A DNA stretch of 64,000 bases from Rhabditoides inermis (lineage: Eukaryota; Nematoda; Chromadorea; Rhabditida; Rhabditidae), in assembly GCA_963966185.1 (NCBI GenBank), contig CAWZYM010000089.1:647501-711500 (forward strand), in the 5' to 3' direction. Each line of letters opens with the position of its first letter. Positions within the stretch are counted from its first letter, which is position 1. The translations under genes and the position numbers were made by a program. Positions 28,735 through 42,110 of this stretch are shown here, in pieces. The notes beneath the pieces were generated by a model. The model was not told where the DNA came from. It did no database searches and saw only the letters and a program-made list of their open reading frames with translations.

Positions 28735-31677
28735 ATGGTTCGCTTTTGCTCCCGTCTCACTCCCTTTGCACTCTTCTCCATATTCTTACTGACCACCATC
28801 CTCTACGCCACCTACTCGGCCGAAGAAGACTTGATCAATGTGAGACTACAGCGACACTTTCAAGAATCAACTATAGTGAACTAATTCAGTTCACACTCGA
28901 CGAAAAATGGACGGACAACGTTGAAGCAAAGGAGAAAATATACGCGCGCGGGGATCTGCTCGTGCAAAGAACAAATCGAGTACTAGACAACATTGCCGAT
29001 CGGCTTCTCATCAATCAACGAGTAAGTTCGCGGTTAATTTTCTCGCAAACCACTACTCGCACTGCAGCGTTTACATAAGTAATGTGAGCTGCAAACAGTC
29101 GATTGTACAGCTCTGATGGAGTGTCTGATGTCTGATGGAGTGCCATCAGTTAGGACAACTGGAAAGAAACAATCTGGCTTTCGCTTTTCTAATAAGCCTG
29201 CCATGTTTTTGTTATATGTTTCATCTTTCAGTACCGCTCGTTTCCGCGCGTCTTCCCCGCCATTCCCATCAAGCACATGTGCACCACAGTTGCCGCCTGC
29301 GTGCCGCAGTACAGAAACATCATCCCCAGCATGTTCGTGGTAAGTATTCAGATACACGGCCTGTTTGACCTTTCAATGCCATACAAGATCACAGGAGTTG
29401 CCCACATGCAATAGGCGTAAGAGAGCAAACGTGAATACTCTACTTATGAGTTGTTCCACGCTCTTACAAGGCGTACCTTGCCAATCAGTTATCACTACAT
29501 TACAGGTGAGCCCGCCGCACTCGATGGGCGTGTGCATGGTGCAGAAGAGCATGTCCACTGTGCTCATCAACACCTTCTGCTACATCTCCGACCCCGCGCA
29601 GTTCCGCGCGCAGAACAGGAGCATCGTCAAGGAGACCCTGCGGATCAGGTGGGCGTGGAATCGGCAACGTATAATCCATATCTTCTCCAGCATGTGTCAC
29701 ACGCGCAACATGGCCACACCCGAACAGTACGCCAACTTCACCAGCGATCCCAACTGGCGGTGCGTAACAATTCACGTTTATTATGATATTGTCATCGACG
29801 CAATCAATCATGTGCAAATTGCAATTTTACCTCTAGGCAGTTCTCTGCAGTAGCAGCTTCCTCTGCCTGTCTGTCTGTCTGTCTGTCTGTATGTCTCTCC
29901 TCAAAGCTTCGCTTTCCAACCGCATCTCTTCCAGTACGGCAATGATCACTCGCGAGCCGGCCGACCGGTTTCTCTCAGCGTTCATCGACCGTTGTGTGTT
30001 GTGAGTGCGTTTGAGATTCGCCATGATCAAAACACACCCACATTCAATCGTTCAATCAATCAATCGTTTATCCGGAATCGTTATATCTGAATATGACAAC
30101 ACAATCATAATGATATGAATCATACAGTAGTGCCTAAGATGCTAGATACATAATAGGCTAACGCCGGGGAAAGACAGGTAGGCTGACAAGGTTAGTGGTG
30201 GGAAGACGATACTTGACCGATAATCATTCATGGACCATTAGAGTACCATTCTTGACGTGAAGAGCTCCGGGGTTTCCTTTGCTCCATGCCAGTTTTGCTC
30301 CATCTCCTCGCGCCATAGCTGCTTCCACATGAGAGTACTTCCCGCCGCCTCACTGGTTACTCGGGAAGGATTCTTGTCGATGACCGATCATTCGGCGGCG
30401 GCGGGCAAAATGAGGACCCGACCGCACACCGCGGGGAAAAGAAGAAGAAGAAGACATTTACGATTCAAAATGATCGCTTGTAAAAAGAACACACGCATGG
30501 ATTAATGGAATTCGCCGAAGCAACGCAAAAGCTCGTAGATTACATGTAGTTCTTCTCGAAAAAAGTTGCGCAATGAAGAGTCAGCTCGCGACGACAACGT
30601 GGCAGAACGAAGTACCATAATCACTCAAGTGATCATCTGCAGAAAGAACAAGTGCGGCGAGTGCGGGCAGGACATGCGATGCGTGCTGCGGCGGCAGCTC
30701 GCGCGCTTCTCCGATGGCAACTACACGCAGTGGATCGAGGAAAACGACCCCAACCTCATCGACCTGCACCTCTTCCCGCAGACGTGGTATGCCAGTATGT
30801 GATATGAGCTCAAGTGGTAAGATGCTACGAGTCGAAACTACTTCATCCAAATTCGCGTTTTCTTTGTGATTATTCTATTACGTGTTGTTGGTTGAATGTG
30901 ACATAGCTCGGAGACTGTAGATGTGGCGGACGAGTGAAAGTATCTGGTTGACATTGTCAGGAGATGCGGCGACCCGGCGCAAGTCGCGCAGCTCAACAAG
31001 ATTCGCTACGAGCACGTGGTGCCGCCCAAGCTGCTAGAGTTCTTCAACGAGCGACAGGTGAGCACCTGCCACATGTGTCACAGTTTGGACATGGCCATTC
31101 GCCATTTCACTAACTCCTCGAAATGATCTGTTATCTGAACGACAGTCAAGAATTGCCGAACCGTACAAACTCTATAAGTCGATCTTCGCAACACACATTC
31201 TCTAGGTGCCGTTCGACGACATTGCCTACATCTCGTCGCAGATACAGTCTGGCGGTCGCACCCCACACTCCACTGTCTCATCTCGAACGAGACAGTATCT
31301 CGAGGTGAGTGAGAGACAACCATAACCGTTCGGTAATTCAATCCCATTATTCTGTTAAAAAGCCATTCTCGCTTCTCTTTCGTTAATTTTCCATACCTCA
31401 AAGTGAGCGCACAGAACCATTAGACCATTTCTTTTCATTACGCAGCCAATTGAGATTGCAAAAAAAAACGTTTCGCATAACGTGATGTCGTGATGTCACG
31501 GTCATGGTGTTGTGGTGCCTAGTGTCGTTATGACATAAAGGCAGAGTTAGATAAGATTACAATCACCGCCATTTCCAGGACCAGCTCCTCTCCTCTCCCT
31601 ATCTCATGGAGATACTCGTTCGCATCTACTACTGGGACTACATTCTATTACAGTACCCTCTACCCATTCTGTACTAA
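28735..31677 (+). pseudogene. Carbohydrate sulfotransferase, copy B (frame-broken N-terminus)
   Basis: Sequence is nearly identical to copy A, including the PAPS-loop exon (MVQKSMSTVL), TREPADRFLSAF and the C-terminal IYYWDYI exon. In the first exon, after codons for RLQRHFQE, a 14-nt net insertion (around 28866-28885) brings a TAA stop and shifts the frame, so the signal anchor is cut from the enzyme domain. An alternative reading from about 28746 rejoins the enzyme frame but starts MLPSHSLCTLLHILTDHHPL and lacks the normal anchor. Either a pseudogene or a soluble or mis-targeted product. One Leu-to-Ile change occurs in the last exon. Confidence 0.75.
30049..30452 (-). mobile_element. (GATT)n-tailed element, unit B
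   Basis: Same intronic copy as in unit A, carried along by the tandem duplication. Confidence 0.65.
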
Positions 31678-32133
31678 TCTACTAATAGTATAAATTATCA
31701 AGCGCTGAAATTTTCGAATTTTCAGTTTTGGTAACAACTGTAAAGAAGTGGTCAGTCTCTTCGAAAATAGTTGTTCTGTTGTTCAGCCGCGTTTCGAGGT
31801 CAGTTGCATTGGGTGTTGTGAACATACTGGGACTGACCGCACCTTACATTCCTCTCACTCACCGTCCCTTATCCACCGGGACAGCATTCGCTAGCATTCT
31901 CATTCTCAACATCTAATCAACCCTGATAAACATCATTTATCACTCCAGAAGCCATTTTATTCCAAAAGAGATCCGAGGCATGAGACAGCGGTAGGGCACC
32001 GAGGTTAGAGCAATGCGAGCAAGTGATGTCAGAATACAACAGTAAGGCAAATAGTCAATGAATCTCATCCATAGTTCGTGATCAGACTACAAACGTGAGG
32101 CAAGTGTCAAAAATCAATATCGATCAATACATG

Positions 32134-32946
32134 CTACAGCGCGGTCCAGTCGATCTTGTCCAATCCGAACTGCTCAAGTGCGTCGTTGGCCTGCGAGAAG
32201 CAGCGACAGCCACGCCACTTGGTCACCGAGAGGGGAGACGGGTGCGCGGTCTGGAGGCAATCAATAATCACATCAATAAGTATTCAAACAATAGAGAGAA
32301 AGAGAGATGAGAGATGAGAGAGGAGAGACAGACAGAGAGAAATAGAGAAAGAGAAAGAGAGAGAGAGAGAGAGAAAGAGAAAAAGAAAGAGAGAGGAGAG
32401 AGAGAGAGAGAGAGAGAGGGAAGGAATTGCTCACCTTGATAACCTTGTGTTTCTTCCCATCTATGAGTGCCTCCTTCTTGTGTGCGAACCCTCCCCATAG
32501 GAGAAACACCACGTGATCCAGCTCCCGCGACACCAAGCGGATCACCTGACAAACAGATTGGTTACTGTAGAAGAGCTGCGTTACTGTATTGTAGAACTGG
32601 TTACGTTTACTGTATAGTAGAATCGATAAACTATGCCTCCCGTTTTCGTTGTCCGCGACAACGAGAACACAAAGGTGAATATGACATTTGTGACGTAATA
32701 AACACACGAATCGATAAAAGAAGGCTGAATCTTCAACATCTCTCCCACTCACATCATCCGTAAAGTCCTGCCAGCCACACTTGGCGTGCGAGTTGGCCTT
32801 GTGCGCCCTGCAATCAATCGATATCGAACAATACAACATCGATAAACGCTACTCACTCGACGGTGAGACTGGCGTTGAGCATGAACACTCCCTGCCGAGC
32901 CCAGCCCTCCAAGTAGCCATGGTCGGGCGTCTGGAAAGAGGGAGAT

Positions 32947-32986
<40 letters not shown>

Positions 32987-35097
32987 CTCTTTCGAAAAGT
33001 ACGTAAGTAAAGAGAAGAGGTTTGTCTGGATCTGATTCAACAAAAGCGCATGCATAAAATCTCTTTGCAGCTGACTAAAATATCAAAACAAACCTGCTCT
33101 TTCGAATCACTCTAAAATGTTTTTTTTAACATAAAAAATATATAATGTAAGGTGACTGTGAAATAGGCCAAATTTTTATTATAATTCACTATAAATAAAT
33201 TAATATAATGCATAATGTTCATGTTCTTTTTTCATAAACTCGAAAGAGCAGGTTTGTTTTGATATTTTAGTCAGCTGCAAAGAGATTTTATGCATGCGCT
33301 TTTGTTGAATCAGATCCAGACAAACCTCTTCTCTTTACTTACGTACTTTTCGAAAGAGAATGGATGTCCTTTTCTCAAATTTTGAAGAAATTTTTTTCAC
33401 ATTCGTGAATTACGAAAATTAATATACATATTCTAAACTCACTAGTCAGAATGTCATGATTGAAAAATACAAATAACTTATACAATACCACATAGTAATA
33501 TTCACTGGTTTGAAATTATAAAATAGTTTCTGTGATTCCCGCTTTTTAGAAACTGATAGATGTGTTGCTGAACAATGTTGTGTTTTATACAATTGTATCT
33601 AAATTAGAAACCTTCGAAACAGCTTAGTCGAATCGCTCATGCGCCTGCCGGTCGCTCATTGACGCGCGCTACACACGTTACGAATTTCTCTCTTCTTCCC
33701 TTCATCTCCTAAGCAGTTCCATTACCTGGCAAGTTATTACTTAGCTAGTCGAAACGAAATTCTACTACGAGTAAATTAGCCATTCTTCACTAGTTATCAT
33801 CATGTCATATCGCGAGTGCATGTACCGTTAAAAGTTTGTTTATCAGCAGTTTCAAGTTATACAACCGTCGACCTAGCCAATAAGGGGACTGACCTAAGGC
33901 TCTCGAGTACAAATCGCTAGCTGCTTACAAGGGTCCATCAATTAATGCAAAGAATTTGGATCAGATGACGTCACAGACTTCTGACTCGCTCACGAAAGTT
34001 GTGAGGGTGGTCGTCACTCCACCGTGACTAGCGGTACATCATTGGCCGCCGAAAGGATTGAACTCGGGACCTTCAGCATGATAGCTGCGCGCACATCCAC
34101 TGCGCTAGCCACCCCATATCGCGAGTGCATGTACCGTTAAAAGTTTGTTTATCAGCAGTTTCAAGTTATACAACCGTCGACCTAGCCAATAAGGGGACTG
34201 ACCTAAGGCTCTCGAGTACAAATCGCTAGCTGCTAACAAGGGTCCATCAATTAATGCAAAGAATTTGGATCAGATGACGTCACAGACTTCTGACTCGCTC
34301 ACGAAAGTTGTGAGGGTGGTCGTCACTCCACCGTGACTAGCGGTACATCATTGGCCGCCGAAAGGATTGAACTCGGGACCTTCAGCATGATAGCTGCGCG
34401 CACATCCACTGCGCTAGCCACCCCATATTCTCAAAGAAGTTTCATCATGGTGTGGAATAGCTCAAGTGGTAGGGTGAGGGCGTACTGGTACTAACCAGGC
34501 GCGTTCGATCTTCGCGTATGCACATACGTATCATATAAAACACACTTCATTAGATTTTGAGCCACTGAAACCTCGGTCATGAATTGTAATTGCAGAGCCG
34601 AGTGCGTTAAACTGATCTTCCTTATTATATTATGTTAATGGTAGTATTACTGTTAGAATTGGCAAGTTGTGGCACAGAGATCAAAGCAGCCTCACCCGCA
34701 CTGCTCTGCTCCTCCGCTATTCGCACGTTCTTTAACTGCCGAGCGCGCTCTCACTCGCCCTCTCCTCACTAATCGATCCATTTGATTTCAGGCCGGCTGC
34801 CCATTCTGGCTCTAGTCTCTAATCGCATGAGAAAGAGAGAGCGCGCAGAGAGCGTGCGCAAGTGAGAGAATCAGACGGTCATGGGAGAGAAGAGAGTGGC
34901 TGATCGAAAAGCGGGGCATGCTCGGCTGGAAGAAGAGAGAGCGCGCAGAGAGCGTACGCTCGTGAGAGAGTCAAGAGGACGGGATGTGAGAGTGGCTGAG
35001 CGAAAGGCGGGGCATGAGCGTTCGGCCAATCAGATTGCACAAACAGTGGGCCGAGCGACCAATGAGCGCAGAGTGCAGTGGGCGGGGCTTACGTGAT

Positions 35098-35133
<36 letters not shown>

Positions 35134-37687
35134 AAACACGTTTAGTGGCAGATTGAGCAAAAAGTTGTTTTGGATATTTTGGATGCCGCAACCGATATTT
35201 ATTTCTTGTATCATACTCATAAGTCTTGTCAAATGATATTCTAACAAAAAAACACATACTATGGAGTAAATCGTATTGGGATAGAGGAAATTGAGTATGC
35301 CTTGGGGGTGACGCGCTGCGCGCGTCAAAGATCAAGACAAACGGGCGGCGCTGCGCGCCGCCCTCAATGAGAGAGGGGGAGAGAGAGAGATGAGAGATGA
35401 GAGAGAGGTGGGGGGGGGGGGAGAAAGATAGCTTGTGAATCCACTGCTCTCACGAAATATACACACAATAATAGTTTATTACCGTGTTGAGTACTTAACA
35501 TGTGCATCATAGGAAACATAACAGTGCTTACGGTAGGATAGTAAAATAGGAAAAAAGAAGAAACATTCAAAGAGTAGACAATAAGCAAACTACAAATGTC
35601 GAATTTTAGACATGGGATGGATGCAAATAGGGATTGTCTACTAAGTGGGATTTCACGTTACTGGTTTTCGCAGATTCAACAATATCAGATGGAAGTGAGT
35701 TCCAAACTCCATAAACTCTCTGAAAGAACGCGCTGCTCCGCAGAAACGAGTCATATGATGGCAAAAGACGATATTTGTGAGATGTGCGCGACCGAGTTGG
35801 GACTAGTGTAAAAAGACCAGAATAATTAAGAGAGGTGGTTTTAGTAATAACCTTGTGAATGTACACTACGTCATTTATAAAGCGGCATTGTTCAAGAGTT
35901 TGAAGGCCAAGAAGCTGGAGGCGTTGGGGATAGGTGAGCGAGAACAAGCCAGCGCGACGACATATTCGGCGCGTATAGTATCGCTGCACTGACTCAATCA
36001 AGTTCACTGATCCCACATCCTGAGGGTTCCACAATTCAGTACAATACTCTAGCTTGCAGCGGAAATACGTTGTGTAAGCGGTGACAAGAACCTTCAAGTC
36101 TCTTGTACGATAAACTCCTCTCAGTCTCTCTCCCCCTCTCCTCTGACACAATAGCACTCACTATCTCCAATCTACCATACTGTTCCAGACACAGTCTCTC
36201 GATTCTTCACAATAGAATTGTGCGTGCTACCAGATCACATATCATTGTGCGATCGGAATTAGGCTCATAAACAACAACAAGCATTATCGCCCACCTTGAA
36301 GCCTGGCACATCCGTCTCCAGCTCCTTGTAGATGTTCTTCAGAGACGGCGGCGGCTTCACGCCGCGCTTTACAGAGAACGACAAACCGTGCGCCTGCAGA
36401 CCAGTCTCCCTCCCCCTCTCCTCTTTCCCTCTCTCTCTCTCTCTCTACCCCCCCCCCCCCACCTGTCCGTCTCCATGATACGGGTCCTGCCCGATCACCA
36501 CCACCCGCACCCTCTCCAGTGGCGTCAGCTCGAACGCCGAGAAGATTTCGCCACGGGGCGGGAAGATCTCCTTCTTCTGAAATAGAAGACATCTTTTTTG
36601 TGAGATCCGCTGGTACTAGAAATGTGTGACAATCTCGAATTTCGTTTGTCTACATGGATTGCTCGACACATCCCCACAATCCCCCCAATTTCGAAAAAAA
36701 TATGCGATTTCGATGTTGATATGACAAACCGCCGGCGACAACGCTCGAGGTGATCTACGGAGAATCGGCGAGTGAGTGATATTACACAAAACCCACCTTG
36801 TCGTACTCCTTGCTGAGGAACGTCTCGACTGCTCGGGCGTGTTTCTTGTCCCACAGCGGCGCGCACACGCGCAGCCATCCCGGGTCACGAAGAAGGGCGC
36901 GCAGCGAGAGAGGGCCGGACTGAAATCGAAGGGGTCGTCAACCCTCTATCGAAGCAATTCCCCCAAGAGCTCGGGAGTGTGCTGAGAGCGATTCCAAGTG
37001 TGTTTCAAGAAAGCATTCGGGTGAAGTAACGGCTAAGTGAATGACAATCGTTTGACAAACCCACCTCATCAACAATCGAATGTTCTTCCTCCGCGGCAGA
37101 CAGAGAAGCAGACGAAGCATCAGCATCAGTCTTCTCCTGTTCCTTCTCCAACGGCTTTACCTGAACTTGAAAATAACCAACAGATCCATTATTTGTCTGT
37201 GTAGCGCACAAACACATAAAATGTTACGCCAGTGACACTCACTGTCTTCTTCTCCATCTTCTTCTCCTCCTCCCTCTTCTCCTTCTTCTCCACCACAACT
37301 GCCTCCTTTTGGTTGTCCTTGCTAGATGGGGAAAGCGGAGTCTTCCTGAATAAGCAAACACCCTGATAACCCCGAAAGATAAACGATAACTATACAACAA
37401 CAAACCTCTTGAGTCCCCGGAGGAACATGTCAGGAATCTTGGCGGCGCCCTTTGTCGACATTCGAGCGATCTGGAAATGCACGTTCAGAATAGCATTATG
37501 ACAAAAGACAGCGCAGCGAACTGCGAACGGAAGGCGAAAGAGCCACACAACACAATGACCTGACCAGCAAATCCCTCCCACTGCCCACCTGACGCACCTG
37601 GGCGTAAATATAGGGTGTAGCCGGCGGCGTTACCGAATCTCTAGCTACGGGGTATGACGTTCCTGAGAACTGTTTGAGCATTGTCAC
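32134..37687 (-). CDS. ung-1: Uracil-DNA glycosylase, copy C, with TE-filled intron
   Basis: All conserved blocks are readable, with [16 protein letters not shown] ending at TAG 32134-32136, the GYLEGWA exon, the same TE block, then [21 protein letters not shown] and [10 protein letters not shown]. The acceptor before KKEIF is now tctatttcag because the echo and spacer seen in A and B are deleted; exon phase is unchanged. Start at 37687 or 37461 by analogy with copy A. No inactivating change seen. Confidence 0.88.
32984..33361. mobile_element. TIR element (MITE-like), unit C
   Basis: Same element and position as 23176-23552, one base longer in a T run. Confidence 0.85.
33810..34427 (-). mobile_element. 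Tandem pair of tRNA-derived SINE-like units, unit C
   Basis: Counterpart of 24001-24618, with the same 309-bp period (33810-34118, 34119-34427). Confidence 0.7.
35310..35363. repeat. Two GC palindromes with TGC loop, unit C
   Basis: Identical to the unit B pair (35310-35326 and 35343-35363). Confidence 0.8.
35471..36145 (-). mobile_element. LINE 3' fragment, unit C
   Basis: Identical reading to unit B (minus strand, 36157 to 35606): a reverse-transcriptase C-terminal region without catalytic motifs. Confidence 0.82.
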
Positions 37688-38437
37688 GTTATTGTTTTAT
37701 CTCTCCGAAGTACCGCTCCGTAACACAACAACTATTGCAAGATTGTCCGACATGACGTACCACTGGACAACACACCTTGAACCCCTCGGCATCCGTCTCC
37801 AGCTCCTTGTCCCTCCCAATCCAGATAGAATCTTTGGCACACCAACCATTCGCATCTCACTCACATTCACCAACATTGATTTTGTACAATTTATTCAACA
37901 ACCGCGTATAACAACACAATTCACACATATAGAGAGTGTATAAAACTTATTACCGTATACAAGAGTGTTGCAGATCAGTTGGAAACATACAAACCGGAGA
38001 GTATGAGAGTTGTATATCAAGTCGAGTCTACGATCTAGTAAGTCAGCTTCGTTCAGTATGGTAGAGAGACACACCCGCATTGAGACATCTATTCGGGACG
38101 GCTGCTCGCACCCTCACGCACATCCTCCATCTTCATCTGAACGGGCGGAGGCAGGGCTTGCGGGGGCGGGGCCTGCGTCAACGGACTCACCATCCCGTTA
38201 GGCATGGTGGCCGCGCGCTGTCTCGGCTCCGATCCGTTCACAGCAGCCTCCACTGAAAGCAGATCGAATTAGGTACACGCGCACTTAAATCTAGCATAAA
38301 CTCGGGCGATTGGATCTGGGAAAAAAAGATGACAGAATGCCAGCCGTCAATTTGTCTCCCAAATTGAAAGTAATAAAGATCATCATCTCAAAGCTCATCT
38401 ATGTAAACGGTTCCAACCACGCGCACATGTCAGAACA

Positions 38438-41379
38438 ATGGTTCGCTTTTGCTCCCGTCTCACTCCCTTTGCACTCTTCTCCATATTCTTACTGACCACC
38501 ATCCTCTACGCCACCTACTCGGCCGAAGAAGACTTGATCAATGTGAGACTACAGCGACACTTTCAAGAATCAACTATAGTGAACTAATTCAGTTCACACT
38601 CGACGAAAAATGGACGGACAACGTTGAAGCAAAGGAGAAAATATACGCGCGCGGGGATCTGCTCGTGCAAAGAACAAATCGAGTACTAGACAACATTGCC
38701 GATCGGCTTCTCATCAATCAACGAGTAAGTTCGCGGTTAATTTTCTCGCAAACCACTACTCGCACTGCAGCGTTTACATAAGTAATGTGAGCTGCAAACA
38801 GTCGATTGTACAGCTCTGATGGAGTGTCTGATGTCTGATGGAGTGCCATCAGTTAGGACAACTGGAAAGAAACAATCTGGCTTTCGCTTTTCTAATAAGC
38901 CTGCCATGTTTTTGTTATATGTTTCATCTTTCAGTACCGCTCGTTTCCGCGCGTCTTCCCCGCCATTCCCATCAAGCACATGTGCACCACAGTTGCCGCC
39001 TGCGTGCCGCAGTACAGAAACATCATCCCCAGCATGTTCGTGGTAAGTATTCAGATACACGGCCTGTTTGACCTTTCAATGCCATACAAGATCACAGGAG
39101 TTGCCCACATGCAATAGGCGTAAGAGAGCAAACGTGAATACTCTACTTATGAGTTGTTCCACGCTCTTACAAGGCGTACCTTGCCAATCAGTTATCACTA
39201 CATTACAGGTGAGCCCGCCGCACTCGATGGGCGTGTGCATGGTGCAGAAGAGCATGTCCACTGTGCTCATCAACACCTTCTGCTACATCTCCGACCCCGC
39301 ACAGTTCCGCGCGCAGAACAGGAGCATCGTCAAGGAGAACCTGCAGATCAGGTGGGAGTGGAATCGGCAACGTATAATCCATATCTTCTCCAGCATGTGT
39401 CACACGCGCAACATGGCCACACCCGAACAGTACGCCAACTTCACCAGCGATCCCAACTGGCGGTGCGTAACAATTCACGTTTATTATGATATTGTCATCG
39501 ACGCAATCAATCATGTGCAAATTGCAATTTTACCTCTAGGCAGTTCTCTGCAGTAGCAGCTTCCTCTGCCTGTCTGTCTGTCTGTCTGTATGTCTCTCCT
39601 CAAAGCTTCGCTTTCCAACCGCATCTCTTCCAGTACGGCAATGATCACTCGCGAGCCGGCCGACCGGTTTCTCTCAGCGTTCATCGACCGTTGTGTGTTG
39701 TGAGTGCGTTTGAGATTCGCCATGATCAAAACACACCCACATTCAATCGTTCAATCAATCAATCGTTTATCCGGAATCGTTATATCTGAATATGACAACA
39801 CAATCATAATGATATGAATCATACAGTAGTGCCTAAGATGCTAGATACATAATAGGCTAACGCCGGGGAAAGACAGGTAGGCTGACAAGGTTAGTGGTGG
39901 GAAGACGATACTTGACCGATAATCATTCCTGGACCATTAGAGTACCATTCTTGACGTGAAGAGCTCCGGGGTTTCCTTTGCTCTATGCCAGTTTTGCTCC
40001 ATCTCCTCGCGCCATAGCTGCTTCCACATGAGAGTACTTCCCGCCGCCTCACTGGTTACTCGGGAAGGATTCTTGTCGATGACCGATCATTCGGCGGCGG
40101 CGGGCAAAATGAGGACCCGACCGCACACCGCGAAGAAAAGAAGAAGAAGAAGACATTTACGACTCAAAATGATCGCTTGTAAAAAGAACACACGCATGGA
40201 TTAATGGAATTCGCCGAAGCAACGCAAAAGCTCGTAGATTACATGTAGTTCTTCTCGAAAAAAGTTGCGCAATGAAGAGTCAGCTCGCGACGACAACGTG
40301 GCAGAACGAAGTACCATAATCACTCAAGTGATCATCTGCAGAAAGAACAAGTGCGGCGAGTGCGGGCAGGACATGCGATGCGTGCTGCGGCGGCAGCTCG
40401 CGCGCTTCTCCGATGGCAACTACACGCAGTGGATCGCCAAAAACGACCCCAACCTCATCGACCTGCACCTCTTCCCGCAGACGTGGTATGCCAGTATGTG
40501 ATATGAGCTCAAGTGGTAAGATGCTACGAGTCGAAACTACTTCATCCAAATTCGCGTTTTCTTTGTGATTATTCTATTACGTGTTGTTGGTTGAATGTGA
40601 CATAGCTCGGAGACTGTAGATGTGGCGGACGAGTGAAAGTATCTGGTTGACCTTGTCAGGAGATGCGGCGACCCGGCGCAAGTCGCGCAGCTCAACAAGA
40701 TTCGCTACGAGCACGTGGTGCCGCCGAAACTGCTAGAGTTCTTCAACGAGCGACAGGTGAGCACCTGCCACATGTGTCACAGTTTGGACATGGCCATTCG
40801 CCATTTCACTAACTCCTCGAAATGATCTGTTTTCTGAACGACAGTCAAGAATTGCCGAACAGTACAAACTCTATAAGTCGATCTTCGCAACACACATTCT
40901 CTAGGTGCCGTTCGACGACATTGCCTACATCTCGTCGCAGATACAGTCTGACGGTCGCACCCCACACTCCACTGTCTCATCTCGAACGAGACAGTATCTC
41001 GAGGTGAGTGAGAGACAACCATAACCGTTCGGTAATTCAATCCCATTATTCTGTTAAAAAGCCATTCTCGCTTCTCTTTCGCTAATTTTCCATACCTCAA
41101 AGTGAGCGCACAGAACCATTAGACCATTTCTTTTCATTACGCAGCCAATTGAGATTGCAAAAAAAAAAAACGTTTCGCATAACGTGATGTCGTGATGTCA
41201 CGGTCATGGTGTTGTGGTGCCTAGTGTCGTTATGACATAAAGGCAGAGTTAGATAAGATTACAATCACCGCCATTTCCAGGACCAGCTCCTCTCCTCTCC
41301 CTATCTCATGGAGTTACTCGTTCGCATCTACTACTGGGACTACATTCTATTACAGTACCCCCTACCCATTCTGTACTAA
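38438..41379 (+). pseudogene. Carbohydrate sulfotransferase, copy C (frame-broken N-terminus)
   Basis: Carries the same 14-nt net insertion and stop as copy B (around 38569-38588), so the break predates the B/C duplication. Unlike A and B it has replacements in conserved exons: KENLQIRWEW for KETLRIRWAW, and QWIAKNDPN for QWIEENDPN. Faster amino-acid change fits relaxed constraint. Confidence 0.75.
39752..40151 (-). mobile_element. (GATT)n-tailed element, unit C
   Basis: Same intronic copy as in units A and B. Confidence 0.65.
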
Positions 41380-41590
41380 TAGTATAAATTATCAAGCGCT
41401 GAAATTTTCGAATTTTCAGTGTTGGTAACAACTGTAAAGAAGTGGTCAGTCTCTTCGAAAATAGTTGTTCTGTTGTTCAGCCGCGTTTCGAGGTCAGTTG
41501 CAATGGGTTTTGTGAACATACTGGGACTGACCGCACCTTACATTCCTCTCACTTACCGTCCCTTATCCACCGGGACAGCATTCCATCACA

Positions 41591-41819
41591 CTACCCCCAC
41601 TCACTCTTGACTTTCAACGGGGCGAGTGGCGCTCCTCCTCCTCCTCCCGACGGTCCAGCTGTCGACGTCGGCTGCGCCGGCGTCACTCCAGTCACCACCA
41701 GCTGTGCATATCACATCATCATATAATCACAGCCAGAGAGTTATTATCCAACACTCTCTCCACGAATCGTGATGTGAGAGAGAGCGAGCCAGAGAGAGAG
41801 AGAGAGAGAGCGAGAGAGC

Positions 41820-41879
<60 letters not shown>

Positions 41880-42020
41880 AAGAGAAAGAGAGAGAGACTC
41901 ACCGGTGCGATAGGCGCCCGCTTCACAGCCGGGGCTGCGAGGGATCCACTGGGCGCTGTCGCCGTGCGCTTCCGCTGCGCAGCCGTCCGGATGCGCCTGC
42001 AATCGAGAGAGCACTTGAGA

Positions 42021-42110
<90 letters not shown>

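Larger units (their letters stand above)
22063..31889. repeat. Tandem array unit B (9.8 kb)
   Basis: Second head-to-tail unit, near-identical to A outside insertions. It carries about 3.1 kb of extra DNA at about 23176-26343 inside the glycosylase gene and a 14-nt net insertion in the sulfotransferase first exon. Confidence 0.93.
31890..41583. repeat. Tandem array unit C (9.7 kb)
   Basis: Third unit. It shares all B insertions but has its own changes: an 86-bp deletion near 36580, a 9-bp deletion near 38150, and coding substitutions in the sulfotransferase. At several sites C matches A rather than B. Homology stops at about 41583, just before the stop codon of the neighbouring gene. Confidence 0.93.

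Noticed and set aside
32134..37687. UDG copy C as a pseudogene because of the 86-bp deletion
   Set aside because: The deletion is intronic; a good acceptor (tctatttcag) and phase are preserved.
42021..42105. Tyr-Ile repeat protein
   Set aside because: Translation of a (TA)n microsatellite.
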